NCBI RefSeq assembly: GCF_900112205.1
Contig: NZ_FOKW01000002.1
Coordinates: 248,001 to 312,000, forward strand
Direction: 5' to 3'
Origin: Natronobacterium haloterrestre
GTDB lineage: Archaea > Halobacteriota > Halobacteria > Halobacteriales > Natrialbaceae
DNA length: 64,000 bases
The number at the start of each line of letters is the position of its first letter. Position 1 is the stretch's first letter. The position numbers were made by a program, and so were the translations under genes. Below the pieces are notes generated by a model. It was not told where the DNA came from. It saw only the letters and a program-made list of their open reading frames with translations, and did no database searches. This document shows, piece after piece, positions 61,145 through 64,000 of the stretch.

Positions 61145-61918
61145 GTGTCACACGACAGAATCGACGGGGACGACCGGCGGGAGTTGTCCGTCGGTGTCAT
61201 CCTCTCGACGGCCGTCGGTCGGCTCCGGAAGAGTCCCGCAGCGCTCGTTCCGTTCCTCGCCGCGGGAATCGTTCTCACTGTCGTCGACGCGCTCCGACGA
61301 CACGATCCCATCCCTACTCTCGAGCGGGAGGTTGCCAGGGAGAACGGCCTCTCGATCGACCTCGCGTACGCCGGCTATCCGACCGGCGTGGCAGGGACGA
61401 AGACGCCGCTCGAGTCGCTGGTCGGCCTCCACCTGGAGTATCTCGTCTGGGGGCTCGCGCTGTATCTACTTCCCTTACTAGTGGTCGTCCTCGCGGGCGT
61501 CGTCACGATGGCCCGGGCGATGGATCGGGACGTACGGATCGCGACCGTGGGTTCCGTCTTCGGGTACGTCCTCGCCGTCGACCTCGTCCAGCGGGCGCTC
61601 GGATCGATCGACGCGCTCCAGGGAATGGGCCTGTGGGGGCTGGCGCTACTGGTATTGTACCTCGCCGTCGCCGTCCGGCTCTTTGCCGTTCCGGGCCTGC
61701 TCGTCGCGGGCCGCGGTCCGAAGCGAGCGTTGCTGGAGAGCGTCAGCCTAACGCGTGGCCACGGCTGGACGGTCTTCGGCGTGATCCTCGTCGTCGGCCT
61801 CACCGGATGGACGCTCGCGAGTCTTCCCGGGGGGACGTTCGCGACGACCGCCGTCCTGGCGCCCGTCCACGCCGTCGCGGTCGTCGTCCTACTCGAGCGC
61901 TCGCGCGTCGTCGACTGA
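61145..61918 (+). CDS. hypothetical polytopic membrane protein coupled to the propeller
   Basis: A 257-residue protein from GTG 61145, two bases after the propeller stop codon. About six hydrophobic segments are present, with VPFLAAGIVLTVVDALRR early and an outside-type loop (LEREVARENGLSIDLAYAGYP). RALLESVSLTRGHGWTVFG is a cytoplasmic re-entry element, similar to DUF-type (YciC/glycerophosphodiesterase-domain) membrane proteins. Function unknown; membership in an operon with the propeller suggests a shared role. Confidence 0.82.
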   Translation: MSHDRIDGDDRRELSVGVILSTAVGRLRKSPAALVPFLAAGIVLTVVDALRRHDPIPTLEREVARENGLSIDLAYAGYPTGVAGTKTPLESLVGLHLEYLVWGLALYLLPLLVVVLAGVVTMARAMDRDVRIATVGSVFGYVLAVDLVQRALGSIDALQGMGLWGLALLVLYLAVAVRLFAVPGLLVAGRGPKRALLESVSLTRGHGWTVFGVILVVGLTGWTLASLPGGTFATTAVLAPVHAVAVVVLLERSRVVD

Positions 61919-61954
61919 CGTGATCGCGTTGCTCGAGTGAGCCGTTCGATCACG

Positions 61955-63013
61955 TTACGACGGGAGAGTCACGATCCCGCGAGGCGTCCCCGTCTCGAGG
62001 GCCTCGTCCCACTCGATCTCCACGCGCTCCCACTCGTCGCCGAAGTCGTCGGTGACGAACAGCCCCCGGTTGGTCACGGCGTAGACGACGCCCGGCCGTC
62101 CGGGGGTGTCGAAGACCGCCCGGACGACGCCCTCGCCGGTCGGCAGCCCTCGATCCTCGAGTCGCTCCCACGGCTCCCCGTCGGCCTTCCGGTAGACGTA
62201 CGACTCCGCCGACCCGGCCGTGTGAGCCCGGGAGGCGCCGCTCGCGCTCGAGACGAGGACGCGACCCGGGTCGCCGGGGTCGGGAACGACGCTCCAGCAG
62301 TAGGTGTGCTCGAGCCCTCGCTGGGGCTGTCTCCAGCGTTCGCCGCCGTCGTCGCTCTCGGCGTAGCCGTCGCCGGCCGCGGCGTAGACCCGTCCCTCGC
62401 GGTCGGGGTGGGTCGCGAGCGAGTGGTTGTCCCGGCGCGCTCCCTCGGGCCGTTCGTGCCACGTCTCCCCGCCGTCCTCGGTGTAGACGAACGCGCCGGC
62501 CTCGATCCCCGCGTAGAGCCGGTCGGGATCGACCGGGTCCACCTCGAGCCAGCGGACGTGGTGGGTGTGGGGCCGCGGCGGGAAGTACCACTCCTCGGCG
62601 GAGGGGAGGTCGACGATCCCCTCGAGGTGGCTCCAGGAGTCGCCGCCGTCCGTACTGCGGTAGACGCGGCTGGGCTCGGTCCCGGCGTAGACGACGTCGG
62701 GGTCGTGCGGGCTCACGGTCAGCGACATCACGGTGTCGCTGACGAAGTCGGATCCAGTCTCGAGGCGTTCGAAGGTGTCGCCGCCGTCCGTGCTCCGGTG
62801 GAGGCCGCCGAGTTCCGAGGCGCCGCGCGCCTCGCTCCCCTCGAAGGTACCGACGAAGACCCGCTCCGGTGCGTCCGCCGACGCGGCGACACACTCGAGC
62901 GTGTGGCCCTCGAGGCGCGTCACGGTCGTCCAGTCGCTCGGAACGGGGTCGTGATCCCCGACGGCACGACAGACGAGCAGGCGGTCCCGAAGTGCTGCGT
63001 ACGCTCTCGCCAT
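61955..63013 (-). CDS. BNR/Asp-box repeat beta-propeller protein (sialidase/WD40-like)
   Basis: A 352-residue protein with repeated Asp-box motifs: HRSTDGGDTFERLE, YRSTDGGDSWSHLE, YTEDGGETWHE, ESDDGGERWRQP and TDDFGDEWERVE. Between them are VDPVDPDRLYAG and VSPHDPDVVYAG strands. No signal peptide is evident, so it is probably cytoplasmic. Such propellers serve as glycosidases or ligand-binding proteins; catalytic residues of sialidases are not recognisable. Start MARAYAALRDRLLV at ATG 63013. Confidence 0.85.
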   Translation of the reverse strand: MARAYAALRDRLLVCRAVGDHDPVPSDWTTVTRLEGHTLECVAASADAPERVFVGTFEGSEARGASELGGLHRSTDGGDTFERLETGSDFVSDTVMSLTVSPHDPDVVYAGTEPSRVYRSTDGGDSWSHLEGIVDLPSAEEWYFPPRPHTHHVRWLEVDPVDPDRLYAGIEAGAFVYTEDGGETWHERPEGARRDNHSLATHPDREGRVYAAAGDGYAESDDGGERWRQPQRGLEHTYCWSVVPDPGDPGRVLVSSASGASRAHTAGSAESYVYRKADGEPWERLEDRGLPTGEGVVRAVFDTPGRPGVVYAVTNRGLFVTDDFGDEWERVEIEWDEALETGTPRGIVTLPS

Positions 63014-63193
63014 GGTCGACGTACGTGCCCCTCGTACAAACGAGGTGTGCTGGCGGCGATCACCCCGTAGCTCTCGGCAACCCGCCGACTCGGCGGCCGG
63101 CGTGCAGTGCGTGCCAACCCTGTCACCCCCTGCCGTTCCGGCAGGAGGTAGCTATCTCGTCTCCGAGCGCCTGCTCTCCCCTGGGGACCAGCC

Positions 63194-63367
63194 ATGCCAC
63201 AAGCACACCGACTCGACTGCGAGAAGGAAGCCGCCGACTGTCGATTCATCGTCCAATCGGAGGACGAATCCGAGGCCATCGAACTGGCGAGAAACCACAT
63301 GCGGGAGGTCCACGGGCAGGAGTTCACCGACGACGACCTGCGACACGAACACATGGAGACCGTCTGA
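63194..63367 (+). CDS. DUF1059-type small protein
   Basis: A 57-residue protein: CEKEAADCRFIVQSEDESEA, then LARNHMREVHGQEFTDDDL and a His/Glu-rich tail. Two Cys and two His-rich positions (C9, C16, H35, H40) suggest a metal site. The pattern matches the DUF1059 family of small predicted zinc-binding proteins. Function unknown. The ORF is intact from ATG to TGA, with normal codon use. Confidence 0.88.
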   Translation: MPQAHRLDCEKEAADCRFIVQSEDESEAIELARNHMREVHGQEFTDDDLRHEHMETV

Positions 63368-63459
63368 TCGGCGGGAACCGACCCCAATTCGTTCTTCGCG
63401 ACGGGACCGTCCGGCTCGAGCGACTGAATAGTTATATCCGCGCTGGGAGTAGTCCTTCT

Positions 63460-64000
63460 ATGTGCCCTGCTATCAAGAGCCGTGTCTCTACAGGGTCGGC
63501 TATCGACGACATCGCGTACCTCGTCCGTTCGGAGCATCGAGTCCCGATTCTCGTCGCACTAGCGGCCCGGCCGCGGAGTCGGGCGGACCTGCGCGAACTG
63601 ACCGGCGCCTCGTCGTCGACGGTCCGGCGCACGCTCCGCGCGTTCGAGGATCGCGCCTGGATTCGTAGAACCGGGAACCGCTACGAGGCGACGCAACTGG
63701 GGACGCTCGTCGCGACTACGATGGAGGAACTGATCGACCGCCTCGAGACGGAACGGGCGCTCCGCGACGTCTGGCATCTGCTCCCGGACGAGGAACGGGG
63801 GTTCACGATCGAGATGTGTGCCGACGCGACGGTAACCGTCGCCGAGCCGACCGATCCCTACGCGCCGGTGAACCGGTTCGAGTCGCTGCTCCAGGAGACG
63901 TCGGAGTTTCGGTTCGTCGGCTCCGATCTCGCCCTGTTCGAGCCGTGCAAGGACGTCTTTCGCCGCCGGATCGTCGGCGGGATGGAGACGGAGGTGGTCG
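63460..64000 (+). CDS. helix-turn-helix regulator, C-terminus beyond window
   Basis: The frame runs from ATG 63460 to the right edge (180 codons) without a stop. Residues about 18-85 form a winged HTH (IAYLVRSEHRVPILVALAARP, LRELTGASSSTVRRTLRAFEDRAWIRR, then TQLGTLVA). Residues about 110 onwards resemble the sensory domain of FilR1-type regulators (TIEMCADATVTVAEPTDPYAPVNRFESLL). A TATA-like GTTATATCC lies about 25 bp upstream of ATG, supporting the start. The target is unknown. Confidence 0.85.
   Translation, partial: MCPAIKSRVSTGSAIDDIAYLVRSEHRVPILVALAARPRSRADLRELTGASSSTVRRTLRAFEDRAWIRRTGNRYEATQLGTLVATTMEELIDRLETERALRDVWHLLPDEERGFTIEMCADATVTVAEPTDPYAPVNRFESLLQETSEFRFVGSDLALFEPCKDVFRRRIVGGMETEVV

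Noticed and set aside
1-64000. CRISPR array, virus or plasmid genes
   Set aside because: No regularly spaced direct repeats, integrase, capsid, terminase or replication initiator were seen; only one TnpB gene is mobile-element related.

Overview
This is chromosomal DNA from an extremely halophilic archaeon (class Halobacteria; the style suggests Natrialbaceae, but that is inference). The evidence is high G+C with very frequent CTCGAG, acidic proteomes rich in Asp/Glu, TATA-like boxes about 25-30 bp upstream of starts, Tat lipoproteins, a PGF-CTERM protein, HTH-10 (bacterio-opsin-activator-like) regulators, archaeal SepF, a Kae1-Bud32 fusion and ribosomal proteins S24e/S27ae. There is no virus, plasmid or CRISPR locus. 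Most of the window is core and metabolic genes, with one transposon-related gene cut by the left edge.

Layout. 1-4 kb: partial tnpB, tRNA-Ser(GGA), a small membrane protein, ridA and ilvA (RidA clears the reactive enamine/imine released by threonine deaminase), then a gamma-glutamylcyclotransferase-like gene. 4-8.5 kb: a PGF-CTERM surface protein, a small membrane protein, a dual-specificity phosphatase broken by an amber codon, citrate synthase and an HTH-10 regulator. 8.7-18.7 kb: sepF, DUF1028, a PUA protein, tspO, a thioredoxin-reductase-like flavoprotein, a zinc-finger protein, RNase R, an acetyltransferase, a dihydrolipoamide-dehydrogenase-like flavoprotein, KDG kinase and rtcA. 18.8-25.2 kb: two MFS transporters and a zinc-ribbon regulator. 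Between the first transporter and the regulator lies acetyl-CoA synthetase with an A+T-rich promoter, bounded by about 150-bp direct repeats of the regulator's 3' end. 25.2-33 kb: mutL overlapping a DapA-family aldolase, osmC, a PfkB kinase and mutS. 33-38.7 kb: two universal-stress proteins, an APC permease, a tRNA-binding-domain protein, a DUF2178/XRE operon with a palindromic operator, and a ThiD-ThiN fusion.

38.7-47.7 kb is the most distinctive block. It is a copper-centre maturation cluster with nosD, nosF, nosY, two nosL lipoproteins, SCO, a SafE/DsbD-like membrane protein and a second nosD, but no nosZ in the window. Both NosD proteins carry an N-terminal NosL-like domain without the CxxCxM copper motif. 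47.7-56.9 kb: a Nudix-like protein, an AIR-synthase-family protein, a MOT1-type molybdate/sulfate transporter, a 39-residue ORF overlapping a PIN-like gene, RdgB, a second HTH-10 regulator, a solitary nuoCD, a Gfo/Idh/MocA oxidoreductase, a DUF5808-like protein and pyroglutamyl peptidase. 57-64 kb: the conserved rps24e-rps27ae-kae1/bud32 operon, a small membrane protein, a Tat-exported PQQ-like propeller with a membrane partner, a BNR-repeat protein, a DUF1059 protein and a partial HTH regulator.

The least expected structure is a repeated 80-84 bp hairpin element, about 91% identical between copies, placed directly 3' of acs (22543-22622) and shortly 3' of sepF (8639-8722), both copies in the sense orientation of the gene they follow.
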